DNA of 64,000 bases from Corynebacterium camporealensis. GTDB taxonomy: Bacteria; Actinomycetota; Actinomycetes; Mycobacteriales; Mycobacteriaceae. Location of the stretch: contig NZ_CP011311.1 in NCBI RefSeq assembly GCF_000980815.1, forward strand, positions 2,256,773-2,320,772. Direction: 5' to 3'. Of the stretch, positions 33,943 through 43,279 are shown one piece after another. The notes under the pieces were generated by a model. The model ran no database searches and had not been told where the DNA came from. It saw only the letters and a list, made by a program, of their open reading frames with translations. The number at the start of each line of letters is the position of its first letter. Position 1 is the first letter of the stretch. Both the position numbers and the translations under genes were made by a program.

Positions 33943-36015
33943 GTGCAACTACGACGTCGACTAGTTCCGACGCGGTCCAAGTGGCCGACCCCCGTGATCG
34001 CCGCGGTTACTTCCGTAGCGTTGGTCGCCGCTGCCGCTTTCGGTGGCAACCAAGTCCTTAAGACCCAAAGCCAAGGCTCCGGCCCTATCGATGCGACCAC
34101 GGCTAGCTCTGGCTTCGGCGACGGCGAAACCATCGTCGTCGACGACCCCGCTATCGCTACCCAGGGTGGCGGCGAAGCTTCCCGTGCCGTCAAGCAGTTC
34201 CACCGCGACGAGCAATTCTCCATGTTCGCTATCACCTGGCCGGGCCAGCGCGACATCAATGCTTTCGTCCGCGCCAAGCAGGAGGACGGCTCCTGGTCCC
34301 AGTGGTACGAGATGGACACCCTTAAAAACGAAGCTGAGGGCACCAGCGGTACCGAACTGATCTGGGTTGGCCCCACCAACGACGTCCAGGTCAACGTCGG
34401 CAACGTCGATCTCTTCGAAGGCACCAACCTGGATTCCGCCGAAGCAGAATCTGGCGACGCCCCAACCGAGGTCCCCGTTGAAGAAGGCGACGAGAATGCA
34501 GCCGCAGACAACTCCCCTGCTGCTGAGTACTCGGCGGACATCGACACGCCGGATGCTTCCCAAGAAGAAGCATCCAACGATGAGGGAACCAACGAGGACT
34601 CCGAAGCTAACGACGGCGCTGTTGCTCCGTTGAACACCAACTACGGTGACATCGCTCCGGTTGCAGAGACCGAGAACACCGGTGGTACCGGTGTTGACGA
34701 TCTCGAGGCAGTCTTTATCGATGGCAACGCCCAGGAAGGCGAGGTCATCGAGCCGACCGCGTTTAGCCCGAATGCACCGCGCGTTGTCTCCCGTGCTGGT
34801 TGGGGTGCGAACGAAGGCCTGCGCTGCCAGAACCCGACCTACGACCGTGGCGTGAAGGCACTGACCCTGCACCACACTGCGGGTAACAACAACTACACCC
34901 CAGCGCAGGCTCGTGCACAGTTGCGCGGTGACTACACCTACCACGCACGCACCCTGGGCTGGTGCGATATCGGATACAACGCCATCGTGGACCAGTACGG
35001 CACCATTTACGAAGGCCGTTACGGTGGCCTGGACAAGGCTGTCCAGGGCGCTCACGTCGGTGGCTTTAACTCCAACACCTGGGGTATTTCTATGCTGGGC
35101 AACTTCGAGGTCGCCCAGCCTCCGCAGGAAATGCTGAACTCCGTGGCTGAGATTGCCGGCTGGAAGGCTGCTATCTCCGGTTTCGATCCAAGCGGTCGCG
35201 CTAGCCTGCGTTCCGGCGGCTTCAGCGGCGCCCGCTATGGTGCTGGCGTTGTCGCCAACGTTCCGGCCTTCCACGGTCACGCTGACCTTCATTACACCGC
35301 CTGCCCGGGCCGCAATGTCATTAGCAAGTGGCCACAGATTCGCCAGGCCACTAAGGCTAAGTACGACGCGGTGCGCTCCGGTAGCAACTCCGGTGGCATC
35401 AACTGGGGTGACCAGAACTCCCAGCCGAGCCAGCCGTCGCAGCCATCTCGCCCGCAGCAGCCGAACCAGCCGCAGCCAGCTACAGCGAACTCCTCTGTGG
35501 GCAACGTGGACATCCCAATGCCGGTTATCCAGGCCCTGACTGTCATCGCTGGTGTCGTCTTTACCGTGCTGGTCCGCAACGACCGCATCGAGACCCCGGA
35601 TCCTGACGAAGAGGTCATCGGTGGCCTGACCGTCGGTGAGATCCCGAACATCGTGTCCCGGATTGTCACCCTGACCGGTAACCCGAACCTGGAGAAGTCC
35701 TGGACTACGGCACTGAATGCCTTCGGCCCAGCACTTGGCCTGTCCGTGGGAGGTCCTGAGGTCGACGACGAATCCGGCATCATTTCCCAGATCTTCGAAA
35801 ACGGCGTCATGCTCTCCTCCGAGGAGACCGGCACCCACGCCCTGATTGGTGAAATCGCCAAGGCTTGGGCCAGCGGTGAGAATGCTGCCGAGCTGGGTCT
35901 GCCAACCTCCGGTGAGGAACTGACCGGCAACGGCCAGGAGGTCAAGGTTCAGTTCCAGGGCGGCGAAATCGCCTACGACCCAGAGTCTGAAACCGTCAAC
36001 GTCTTCACCGATTAA
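33943..36015 (+). CDS. Secreted peptidoglycan amidase-like protein with PGRP/amidase domain (Rv3811 type)
   Basis: A 690-residue exported protein. A signal or anchor helix lies at about residues 15-36. Residues 75-260 form an acidic, low-complexity region containing a beta-rich segment (FSMFAITWPGQRD). The amidase_2/PGRP domain at about 280-465 has the zinc-type residues in LHHTAG, HGHADLHYTACPG, and YNAIVDQYGTIYEGR. A Pro/Gln linker follows at about 488-515. The C-terminal part ends in an LGFP-like wall-binding unit (AELGLPTSGEEL). GTG is the start, with AGGGAG 8 bases upstream. Next to glf, it is the equivalent of mycobacterial Rv3811. Confidence 0.87.
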   Translation: MQLRRRLVPTRSKWPTPVIAAVTSVALVAAAAFGGNQVLKTQSQGSGPIDATTASSGFGDGETIVVDDPAIATQGGGEASRAVKQFHRDEQFSMFAITWPGQRDINAFVRAKQEDGSWSQWYEMDTLKNEAEGTSGTELIWVGPTNDVQVNVGNVDLFEGTNLDSAEAESGDAPTEVPVEEGDENAAADNSPAAEYSADIDTPDASQEEASNDEGTNEDSEANDGAVAPLNTNYGDIAPVAETENTGGTGVDDLEAVFIDGNAQEGEVIEPTAFSPNAPRVVSRAGWGANEGLRCQNPTYDRGVKALTLHHTAGNNNYTPAQARAQLRGDYTYHARTLGWCDIGYNAIVDQYGTIYEGRYGGLDKAVQGAHVGGFNSNTWGISMLGNFEVAQPPQEMLNSVAEIAGWKAAISGFDPSGRASLRSGGFSGARYGAGVVANVPAFHGHADLHYTACPGRNVISKWPQIRQATKAKYDAVRSGSNSGGINWGDQNSQPSQPSQPSRPQQPNQPQPATANSSVGNVDIPMPVIQALTVIAGVVFTVLVRNDRIETPDPDEEVIGGLTVGEIPNIVSRIVTLTGNPNLEKSWTTALNAFGPALGLSVGGPEVDDESGIISQIFENGVMLSSEETGTHALIGEIAKAWASGENAAELGLPTSGEELTGNGQEVKVQFQGGEIAYDPESETVNVFTD

Positions 36016-36037
36016 AGTCGCCGACGCGACTTTAATC
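36010..36037 (+). terminator. Hairpin overlapping the amidase stop codon
   Basis: GATTAAAGTCGC (36010-36021) and GCGACTTTAATC (36026-36037) pair perfectly around CGAC. The TAA stop lies inside the first arm. Confidence 0.65.
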
Positions 36038-36084
36038 GGGAGGGGGGTAACCCCTTCCAGCGACTTCCGTGGGTTTGCGGAAAC

Positions 36085-36117
36085 AAGCGCTCTAGATTCC
36101 CTAGGTCTAGAGCGCTT
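36085..36117. terminator. Rho-independent terminator between amidase and HAD gene
   Basis: AAGCGCTCTAGA (36085-36096) and TCTAGAGCGCTT (36106-36117) form a perfect 12-bp stem with a 9-nt loop, followed by TT on the plus strand. It serves the amidase and possibly the convergent HAD gene. Confidence 0.85.
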
Positions 36118-36165
36118 TTCCTGTGTTTATGACGCTGTTGGTCTGTTTGTTTTACCGCTGGTTCG

Positions 36166-37002
36166 TTAGAACCAGCGCTCGAGGACGTTGGCCACACCGG
36201 ATTCGCTGTTGGGTGTGGTGACGAAGTCGGCGGCTTCTTTAACTGCGGGGGCTGCATTGCCCATGGCGACGCCGGTACCGGCCCACTGCAGCATTTCGAT
36301 GTCGTTGGGCATATCGCCGAAGGTGATGGTTTGCTCGGCGGTGACGTTGAAGTGCTGTGCGACAGCATCCAGGCCCTTGGCTTTGGTCACACCAGGGGCG
36401 GCGACTTCGAGGATGCCTTCGTTCATGGAGTAGGTCACGTGTGCTTTGTTCTGGTCCACGTGTGGGGCCAGCACGTCGTACATTTCTGGTGCGGATAGAT
36501 GCAGGTTGCGCACCAAGAGTTTCACCGCAGGTACGGAGACGAGATCATCGAGGGCGGCGATGCCGAAGCCATCAAAGACGGGTTCTTCGGAGTAGGAATG
36601 GTCCACCACGAAGAGTTCATCGAGGGGATCGCGCACGCTTTTGCCAGCGCGTTCGACGGCGAAGGAGACCCCGCCGTGGGGTGCAAAAGCTTGTTTGGCG
36701 ATGTCGACTACGTGGGACAAAACGCCGGGTGCGACTTCGTGGGCCTCCAGTACGTTGTCGGAGTCGGCATCGTAAAGCACTGCCCCATTGGCGGTCACAC
36801 ACAACGGGCGCAGCGGAAGCTGATCGAGTACCGGGGCAATCCAGCGGTGGGGCCGACCCGTGGCCAGGACAAAGTGCGTCCCGGCCTGGTGCGCGCGCAA
36901 CACCGCATCACGGTTTCTCTTGCTCACTCGGTGGTTCGGGTCGAGAAACGTGCCATCAATATCACTAGCGATTAGCCGCGGTGCCGGCGCAGAGTCGAAC
37001 AT
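36166..37002 (-). CDS. Cof-type HAD-superfamily hydrolase (Rv3813c type)
   Basis: A 278-residue phosphatase-like protein of HAD subfamily IIB. Motif I is SDIDGTFLD (Asp16 and Asp18), motif II VLATGRP, and motifs III/IV lie in VTKAKGLDAV and TFGDMPNDIEML. The substrate is probably a sugar phosphate or nucleotide but is not predictable. Homologues occupy the same place beside the glf region in mycobacteria. The ATG is used as start; the frame closes 21 bases before glpK ends, so it follows glpK in the same direction. Confidence 0.88.
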   Translation of the reverse strand: MFDSAPAPRLIASDIDGTFLDPNHRVSKRNRDAVLRAHQAGTHFVLATGRPHRWIAPVLDQLPLRPLCVTANGAVLYDADSDNVLEAHEVAPGVLSHVVDIAKQAFAPHGGVSFAVERAGKSVRDPLDELFVVDHSYSEEPVFDGFGIAALDDLVSVPAVKLLVRNLHLSAPEMYDVLAPHVDQNKAHVTYSMNEGILEVAAPGVTKAKGLDAVAQHFNVTAEQTITFGDMPNDIEMLQWAGTGVAMGNAAPAVKEAADFVTTPNSESGVANVLERWF

Positions 37003-37023
37003 AGCCTTCCATTTTAGGGATGT

Positions 37024-38571
37024 TTAGAAGACGTCGTCGCCTTCTGGTGCTTCCTCCCAGTCCAGGGAGCGGCGCACGGCGCGCTTCCAGTCCTTGTAGA
37101 GGGCATCTACTTCTTCTTGTTCCATTTTTGGCTTCCAGATGGTCAGGTCGCCGCGCTGGTTGGCGATGGCCTGCAGGTCATCCCAGAAGTTGGCACCAAT
37201 GCCGGCTGCAAAAGCCGCACCGGTCGCGGTGGTCTCCACATTCTTTGGACGGTGGACTTCCACGCCAAGGATGTCGGCCTGGAACTGCATGAGCAGCTCG
37301 TTGTGGGTCATACCGCCGTCCACGCGCAGTTCCTTGATGTCCACGCCGGAGTCCGCCACCATCGCATCGGCAACATCGCGGGTCTGGTAGGCGGTAGCTT
37401 CAAGCACCGCGCGGGCGAGGTGGTTGCGGTTGGCATAGCGGGTCAGGCCCACGATGACACCGCGGGCATCCGGGCGCCAGTAGGGAGCAAACAGACCCGA
37501 GAATGCCGGGACGATGTAGACGCCACCGTTGTCTTTGACCTCGCGGGCCATGTTCTCCACAGAGGCGGCGTTCGGGATGAGCTGCAGGTTATCGCGCAGC
37601 CACTGCACCAGGGAACCGCCCATGGAGACCGAACCCTCGAGTGCGTAAACCGGGCGCTCGCCTTCACGCTGGAAGCAGACAGTGGTCAGCAGGCCGTTGT
37701 CAGAGAACTTCGGGGTGGTGCCGGTGTTCAGCAGCAAGAACAGGCCGGTGCCGTAGGTGTTCTTCGCCGAACCGGAGCGGAAGCAACCCTGGCCGAACAT
37801 GGCGGCTTGCTGGTCGCCCAAGATGGCGCGAATCGGGACACCCGGCAGCGCACCACGCACGCGGGCAGTGCGGAAGTCGGCCATGGAAGGACGGATTTCC
37901 GGGAGCATGGACATCGGAATGCCCATGGCTTCGCACAGTTCCTCGTCCCACTTGAGGGTCTTGATGTCCATCATCAGGGTGCGAGAAGCGTTGGTGACGT
38001 CGGTGGCGTGCAGGGCCTCTTCGCCGGCATCGCCATCCGCGCCGCCGGTGAGATTCCACAGCAGCCAGGAGTCGATGGTGCCAAAGAGCAGGTCGCCCTT
38101 CTCAGCGCGTTCGCGAGCACCCTCGACATTGTCGAGGATCCACTTCACCTTTGGGCCCGCCGGGTAGGAGTTAATAACCAGGCCGGTGCGCTGGCGCCAC
38201 TTGTCCGGGCCTTCGTCGCCAGCTAACTCCTTGCAGATGCCGGTGGTGCGGGTGTCTTGCCAGACGATGGCGTTGTAGACCGGCTCACCAGTGTTTTTAT
38301 CCCACACGACGGTGGTTTCTCGCTGGTTGGTGATACCCACAGCAGCGATGTCTTCAACGTTGATGTCGCCGCTGGCCATGGCCTCACCGACTGCGCGGCG
38401 GGTGTTGTTCCAAATTTCCATCGGGTCGTGTTCGACCCAGCCACGCTCGGGGAAGATCTGCTCGTGCTCAAACTGGCCGGAGCAGACCGGATCGCCGTCG
38501 TGGTTGTAGAGGATGCAGCGCGTCGAGGTGGTGCCTTGGTCGATCGCTACGACGTATTTCTTAGCGGTCAT
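37024..38571 (-). CDS. glpK: Glycerol kinase
   Basis: Phosphorylates glycerol to glycerol 3-phosphate. The ATP-site motif [10 protein letters not shown] is at about residues 9-18. Both FGGY signatures can be seen in the C-terminal half ([16 protein letters not shown], and [21 protein letters not shown]). The 515-residue length is slightly above the usual 500 through a small insertion near [16 protein letters not shown]. It is the third gene of the glpD-glpF-glpK operon, 56 bases after glpF. Confidence 0.97.
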   Translation of the reverse strand: MTAKKYVVAIDQGTTSTRCILYNHDGDPVCSGQFEHEQIFPERGWVEHDPMEIWNNTRRAVGEAMASGDINVEDIAAVGITNQRETTVVWDKNTGEPVYNAIVWQDTRTTGICKELAGDEGPDKWRQRTGLVINSYPAGPKVKWILDNVEGARERAEKGDLLFGTIDSWLLWNLTGGADGDAGEEALHATDVTNASRTLMMDIKTLKWDEELCEAMGIPMSMLPEIRPSMADFRTARVRGALPGVPIRAILGDQQAAMFGQGCFRSGSAKNTYGTGLFLLLNTGTTPKFSDNGLLTTVCFQREGERPVYALEGSVSMGGSLVQWLRDNLQLIPNAASVENMAREVKDNGGVYIVPAFSGLFAPYWRPDARGVIVGLTRYANRNHLARAVLEATAYQTRDVADAMVADSGVDIKELRVDGGMTHNELLMQFQADILGVEVHRPKNVETTATGAAFAAGIGANFWDDLQAIANQRGDLTIWKPKMEQEEVDALYKDWKRAVRRSLDWEEAPEGDDVF

Positions 38572-38627
38572 AGTTTTTCTCCTGTGTCTTTAAAGGATGC
38601 AGTAGGTGATGCTGTGGCTTATAGGAC

Positions 38628-39365
38628 TTATAGCGCTATGGACAACAGGCCCACGGCGACAGCGGACAGCAGCGGGGCTACCACCGGCACCCAGGCATAG
38701 TTCCATTGTGCGCTTCCTTTGTCCTTAATGGGAAGGACAAACGCATACATCAGGCGCGGGCCCAGGTCACGCACCGGATTAATCGCGTAACCAGTTGGCG
38801 TACCCAGCGACAAACCGACTGCGACGACGACGAAAGCAACACCGAAGTAGCTCAGCGGGCCGAGTTCACCACCGGCAGGGCCGAAGGCGATGAACATCAA
38901 CAGCACGGTTGTGGCGATGAACTCCGTGACGGCATTCCATCCGTTGTGCGGATGTGCCGGGGAGGTAAAGAAGATGCCGCCGGTGTCTTTGTTGGCACCG
39001 GTGACGTTGCCGGCGTCGTCGTAGTTGTTGGCATCGAAAAGCTGCTTGAATGCAGCCCAGGCCAGGAATGCACCCAGCATCGCGCCGAGGATTTGGCCCA
39101 AGAAGTAGAAGGGCACCAGGCCCCAGTCGAGGTCGCCGTTGACGGCCAGCATCACGGTGACCGCTGGGTTGAGGTGACCACCGGTGGGGTCCGCAACACT
39201 GGCGCCGACGAAGACGCCCAAGCCCCAGCCCAAGGCAATAACTATCCAGTCAGAGCCTTTCGCGCCAAAGGTGCGCAGGTTAACCAGGGCGCACACACCG
39301 TTACCCAATAACAGCAGCAGTGCGGTGCCGATGAACTCCCAGAGACAAGCATCAGTTCCAGTCAT
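38628..39365 (-). CDS. glpF: Glycerol facilitator (MIP-family aquaglyceroporin)
   Basis: A 245-residue channel of the major intrinsic protein family that admits glycerol. The two half-helix motifs are GGHLNPAVTVM (NPA) and GYAINPVRDLGPR (NPV in place of the second NPA, followed by the Arg-Asp pair). Asp after Arg in the selectivity region favours glycerol over water. It lies between glpD and glpK with short gaps. The NPV variant may change pore shape. Confidence 0.93.
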   Translation of the reverse strand: MTGTDACLWEFIGTALLLLLGNGVCALVNLRTFGAKGSDWIVIALGWGLGVFVGASVADPTGGHLNPAVTVMLAVNGDLDWGLVPFYFLGQILGAMLGAFLAWAAFKQLFDANNYDDAGNVTGANKDTGGIFFTSPAHPHNGWNAVTEFIATTVLLMFIAFGPAGGELGPLSYFGVAFVVVAVGLSLGTPTGYAINPVRDLGPRLMYAFVLPIKDKGSAQWNYAWVPVVAPLLSAVAVGLLSIAL

Positions 39366-39389
39366 GAGGCTGTACCTTTCCCGCGGGGA

Positions 39390-41102
39390 TTATGCCTGCT
39401 GTGCCCGGGAAGCACGGACGATGATGTCGTTAGCTTCGCGGTCAGTCAGAGCAGCTTCAGCCTGGAGCTCGGCGTCGACGAAGTTCTTGAAGTCGGCAAC
39501 CTCCTTCTCACGCTGTGCATCGCCCCAGTCCAGCAAAGGTGCCACGAATTCGGCGATGGCGTCTGCGGAATCCACACCGCGGTCGCCGTACTCGATGGCC
39601 ACGCGGAGGCGACGGTTAATGATGTCGTCGAGGCGCTGTGCACCCTCATGTGTCACGGCGTAGCGGACCTCAGCCCACAGGTAGGACTCGGCGTTCGGGA
39701 CGGTCTCGAGCAAGGAGGCATCGTCAGCAGCAGGAGCCAGCACCTCACCAATCAGGGAGCCGTAGCGGCCAAGTAGGTGCTCGATGGTTTCTTCGCTCAG
39801 GCCATAACGCTGCGCCAGGGTTGGCACCTGGTTGGCCAGGGCGTGGTAGCCATCGGCGCCCAGAATCGGGGTGTTTTCGGTGACGGATTCTGGGACCTCA
39901 CGCTTGAGTTCCTTGGCTGCCAGGTCCACGGCATCCTTACCGATGACGCGGTAGGTGGTGTACTTACCACCGGCGACCGAAACCATGCCCGGGGCGACCT
40001 TGGCCACAGCGTGGTTGCGGGAAAGGTTGCTGGTGGAGTCGGACTTACCGGACAGCAGCGGGCGCAGACCGGAGTAGACGCCAACGATGTCGTCCTGGGT
40101 GATCTGGCGCTCGACGCGCTGGTTGACCTCATCCAGGATGTACTTGATATCGGCCTTGGTCGGTGCTGGCTCTGGCAGGTCCAGGCCCTTTTCCCAGTCG
40201 GTGTCGGTGGTACCGATGATCCAGTACTCACCCCACGGAATGACGAAGAGCACGGACTTTTCGGTGACGAAGCACAGTGCGGCCTCGCAATCGAGGGCAT
40301 CCTTCGGCACGACGATGTGCACGCCCTTGGAAGCGTGAACGGTGAATTTGCCCTGGACACCGGCCATGTCCTGGATCTTGTCGTTCCACACGCCGGTGGC
40401 GTTGATGAAGGACTTGCCGTGAATGACGGTCTCGCGGCCGGTGGCGGTATCACGGACCTTGGCACCGGTGATGCGGCCGGAGCGGTTCTTTTCAAAGCCG
40501 ATGACCTCGGTGTGCGGGCGGACGCTGGCGCCGTACTCGGCTGCGGTACGCAGCACGGTCATGGTGTGGCGAGCATCGTCGACCAGGGTGTCGAAGTAAC
40601 GAACGCCACCGACGACGGCATCGTCCTTTAGACCCGGTGCGCGCTTGAGCACGCCCTTGCGGGTGAGATGCTTTTGCATCGGCACGCTCTTAGCACCACC
40701 CATGAGGTCATAGAGGGTGAAGCCGCCGAACATCATGACACGCTCCCACACGTGGTGGGTCAACGGGAAGATGAACCGCAGTGGCTTGACCAGGTGCGGT
40801 GCCAGGGTGGACATGTTGAGTTCGCGCTCGTGCAGGGACTCAGCGACCAGGCGGAAGTCCAACATCGCCAGGTAACGCAGGCCGCCGTGGAACATCTTGG
40901 AGGAACGCGACGAGGTACCAGAAGCGAAATCGCGGGCCTCAATGACTGCGGTCTTCAGGCCGCGGGTGGCTGCGTCGACTGCAGCACCAGCGCCGACGGA
41001 ACCGCCGCCGATGATAACGACGTCATATTCCTCGTTCTCGTAGTTGTTCCAGGCATTGTCGAAGTACTCATTGTTAAAGCCGTGATTGCTTAGCTTGGCC
41101 AT
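39390..41102 (-). CDS. glpD: FAD-dependent glycerol-3-phosphate dehydrogenase
   Basis: Oxidises glycerol 3-phosphate to dihydroxyacetone phosphate and passes electrons to the quinone pool at the membrane. FAD-binding IIGGGSVGAGAAVDAATRG starts near residue 30; GTSSRSSKMFHGGLRYL is the family's substrate region. The C-terminal domain (about 400-560) has the usual LLGRYG motif. The ATG at 41102 is preferred over one 12 bases upstream because GAGG stands 8 bases before it. The 570-residue length fits. It is the first gene of the glpDFK operon. Confidence 0.96.
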   Translation of the reverse strand: MAKLSNHGFNNEYFDNAWNNYENEEYDVVIIGGGSVGAGAAVDAATRGLKTAVIEARDFASGTSSRSSKMFHGGLRYLAMLDFRLVAESLHERELNMSTLAPHLVKPLRFIFPLTHHVWERVMMFGGFTLYDLMGGAKSVPMQKHLTRKGVLKRAPGLKDDAVVGGVRYFDTLVDDARHTMTVLRTAAEYGASVRPHTEVIGFEKNRSGRITGAKVRDTATGRETVIHGKSFINATGVWNDKIQDMAGVQGKFTVHASKGVHIVVPKDALDCEAALCFVTEKSVLFVIPWGEYWIIGTTDTDWEKGLDLPEPAPTKADIKYILDEVNQRVERQITQDDIVGVYSGLRPLLSGKSDSTSNLSRNHAVAKVAPGMVSVAGGKYTTYRVIGKDAVDLAAKELKREVPESVTENTPILGADGYHALANQVPTLAQRYGLSEETIEHLLGRYGSLIGEVLAPAADDASLLETVPNAESYLWAEVRYAVTHEGAQRLDDIINRRLRVAIEYGDRGVDSADAIAEFVAPLLDWGDAQREKEVADFKNFVDAELQAEAALTDREANDIIVRASRAQQA

Positions 41103-41264
41103 TACTGACCTCATCTCCTCTCGCTAGCGGCTGCGACTCCATTCGCGGCGGTACTTCTGGTACCCCAGACGCAGCTGGTAGCTGGTTTGGTGTGCCCCTG
41201 TTCTAGTGGCAAGGCAGCGAAGAAATTTTCTCCTTATCCTTATGGTATGTTTCTCAGCCTGGCA

Positions 41265-41279
41265 TAACCTGTGAGGTTA
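41265..41279 (-). promoter_or_regulatory. 15-bp palindrome upstream of glpD
   Basis: TAACCT-GTG-AGGTTA is a perfect inverted repeat about 165 bases before glpD. GGTTACG (41275-41281) also pairs with CGTAACC (near 41300). It looks like a regulator site for the glycerol operon. The remaining part of the 320-bp gap is non-coding. Confidence 0.45.
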
Positions 41280-41382
41280 CGCACCCGTAAGTTTCCCTAG
41301 CGTAACCAGGCAATTTTGCAAGTTTCCAAAGCCAAACAAAAAGGCAAACTACCCCAATTAGGGGGAATTAGGGATCGAAAAA

Positions 41383-41407
41383 GGGCGCCCCGCTACGCGA
41401 GACGCCC
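41383..41407 (-). terminator. Terminator of the PlsC-HAD gene
   Basis: On the minus strand GGGCGTCTCGC pairs with GCGGGGCGCCC (two G-T wobbles) around GTA and is followed by TTTTT. It lies 15 bases after the stop codon. Confidence 0.85.
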
Positions 41408-41421
41408 GAACGGACTGGTTA

Positions 41422-43251
41422 TTACTTCTTCTTGTTCTGCAGCCTAAACATGGCTTCCAGCACCTCTGCAATGCCGTTCTTATCAGCCGAATACGTCACA
41501 GATTCTGCATTCTTCACCACATCAATCGGTGCGGTTTCTAGTGCCACGACGGTGGCTTCCGTCATGAAGGTCTCATCGCCTGCTTCGCCGGCAAAGACCA
41601 ACGCGTCTTCTTCTGCAGCTTCCAGGTTCTCCAGCACAACTGCGGCTGCCTTCAAGCGGGAGGCGGCAGTAATGACGACGCCGTTGACATCGTCGTTAAG
41701 CTGCAGGCCCTCAGCAGACTCACCCAAGGCTTCCCGTACGCCGTCGACGGTGCCGACTGCCAGGCCCGCTACGAGCTCATCACCTTCGGTCGACCACTCA
41801 ATCTGCAGGTCAGCAGCCTCAGCCGCGGCTTTGATGGCCTCGACCTGCGCGGCATCAATGCCATGTACAGCAATGACATCGCCACCTTGGCGGACGACAG
41901 CGCCGTTGTGCTCAATACGCCACAGGGCCTGCGGAATATCGGCGCCGATGGTGTCATCGTCATGCGCGGCAGCATGGGCAGACATCACGACGAGGACCTC
42001 TGCGGTCGGGTAGACATCCTCAAGCGCCTGGCGCAGACGGGAGTTGAGCTGGCCATCCTTAAACAACAACGCGGTCTCATCGACTGCCAGCACGCGCGGG
42101 ATGTCCGAGTAGTTGGCCTTCATCCGGTGCGGCAGGCGGGAAACAATCAGACGCGACTGAGTTGCTGCTGAGAGTAAGCCCTGCTCCAGCGGGGAGCCGG
42201 CGAAGATTTCCTTGCTGCTCGTCGACAGCGAGGCCTGGGCTTCCGCGATGTCCGCTTTGACCGAGTTCATAATTTCGGTGACCTTGCCACGGGTTTCATC
42301 AATGCCACGGTTGGCCTCCTCAACTACTGCGTTGAGGTTGTCCTTGATCCACTCCAGGGTCTCCGGCGCGGTGCGCTTGACCTCTTCTACCTGGGCCTTC
42401 GCTGGAAGGGCCAGGCGCTCATGCACCAATTCCGAGGTGGTCTGGGAAATGCGGTCGCGCAGACCGATCAGGTCATCGCGCAGGTGACGCTCGCGGTAAC
42501 GCTCAGCCTCAACCTCGCGGTCAGCAGCTTCAGCTTCCTCCAGGGTCGGCGCACCGCCGCCTAAGCGGGCCGGCACCCAGAACTCACCCTTGGGCATCTC
42601 GCCAAACTCGGCTTCGTAGAGGCCCCAAAGCTTTTCAATGCCCTCCTGCATCCGCCGGCGCAGCTCCGCTGTATCGGCCTCTGCATCACCGGTGGGGTGG
42701 AAAGGCTCGAGCGCCTCAATGAAAATCGGGGTCTTAGACGGCTTAAAGTTCTTCTTCTGCCCCTTGGTCCAGATGCGCTGGGAGCCAAAGATGACCTGCG
42801 GAACAATCGGCACGCCGGCTTCATGGGCAATGCGGGCAGCACCGGTGCGCATGGAACGAATCTCAAAACTGCGCGAGATAGTGCCCTCCGCGAAGACACC
42901 CACCAGGTGTCCGGCGCGCGCGAGGTCCACCGCGTTGTAGAAAGACTCGGAACCATCCACGCGGTCGACCGGGATATGGCCCATCGCGCGCATGGCAGCA
43001 CCGACACCTTTGACCTCAAAGATGCCGACCTTGGTCAGATAGCGCACCAAGCGGTTTTGCAGTAGCGGAATGAACCCGCCGAAGGCGAAGTCCATGTAGC
43101 CGGTGTGGTTAATGACCACCACGGCACCGCCCTTGGTGGGGATGTTGTCCTCACCACTGGTGCGAATCTTCCAGCCTTCTAATGCGACAAAGACGCGCGC
43201 GAGTTCAACGACGCCACGGTAGAAGAGATTTTGAAAAACGTTGATTTTCAC
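41422..43251 (-). CDS. PlsC-like acyltransferase fused to a degenerate HAD domain
   Basis: Residues 1-230 form a 1-acylglycerol-3-phosphate acyltransferase domain with the catalytic HX4D (His49, Asp54 in INHTGYMDF) and FAEGTIS as the EGT motif. Residues 240-375 are charged and helical, likely amphipathic or coiled. Residues 388-605 resemble a HAD phosphatase of the IIB type, but motif I reads AVDETALLF: the second Asp of DxD is Thr, so phosphatase activity is doubtful. The protein has 609 residues, well above the 230-290 of a lone acyltransferase. It follows serS by 28 bases on the same strand. A lipid-synthesis role with a regulatory HAD module is plausible. Confidence 0.85.
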   Translation of the reverse strand: MKINVFQNLFYRGVVELARVFVALEGWKIRTSGEDNIPTKGGAVVVINHTGYMDFAFGGFIPLLQNRLVRYLTKVGIFEVKGVGAAMRAMGHIPVDRVDGSESFYNAVDLARAGHLVGVFAEGTISRSFEIRSMRTGAARIAHEAGVPIVPQVIFGSQRIWTKGQKKNFKPSKTPIFIEALEPFHPTGDAEADTAELRRRMQEGIEKLWGLYEAEFGEMPKGEFWVPARLGGGAPTLEEAEAADREVEAERYRERHLRDDLIGLRDRISQTTSELVHERLALPAKAQVEEVKRTAPETLEWIKDNLNAVVEEANRGIDETRGKVTEIMNSVKADIAEAQASLSTSSKEIFAGSPLEQGLLSAATQSRLIVSRLPHRMKANYSDIPRVLAVDETALLFKDGQLNSRLRQALEDVYPTAEVLVVMSAHAAAHDDDTIGADIPQALWRIEHNGAVVRQGGDVIAVHGIDAAQVEAIKAAAEAADLQIEWSTEGDELVAGLAVGTVDGVREALGESAEGLQLNDDVNGVVITAASRLKAAAVVLENLEAAEEDALVFAGEAGDETFMTEATVVALETAPIDVVKNAESVTYSADKNGIAEVLEAMFRLQNKKK

Positions 43252-43279
43252 AAGCGCGCCTTCAAAGATCGACTGCGTT

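Noticed and set aside
33961..35838. A 625-codon minus-strand frame opposite the amidase gene
   Set aside because: The plus-strand protein has intact amidase motifs; the antisense frame is a codon-bias artefact.
41351..41370. CCCCAATTAGGGGG near the PlsC-HAD terminator as an operator
   Set aside because: The arms are only four bases of G/C and the element is next to a better terminator.
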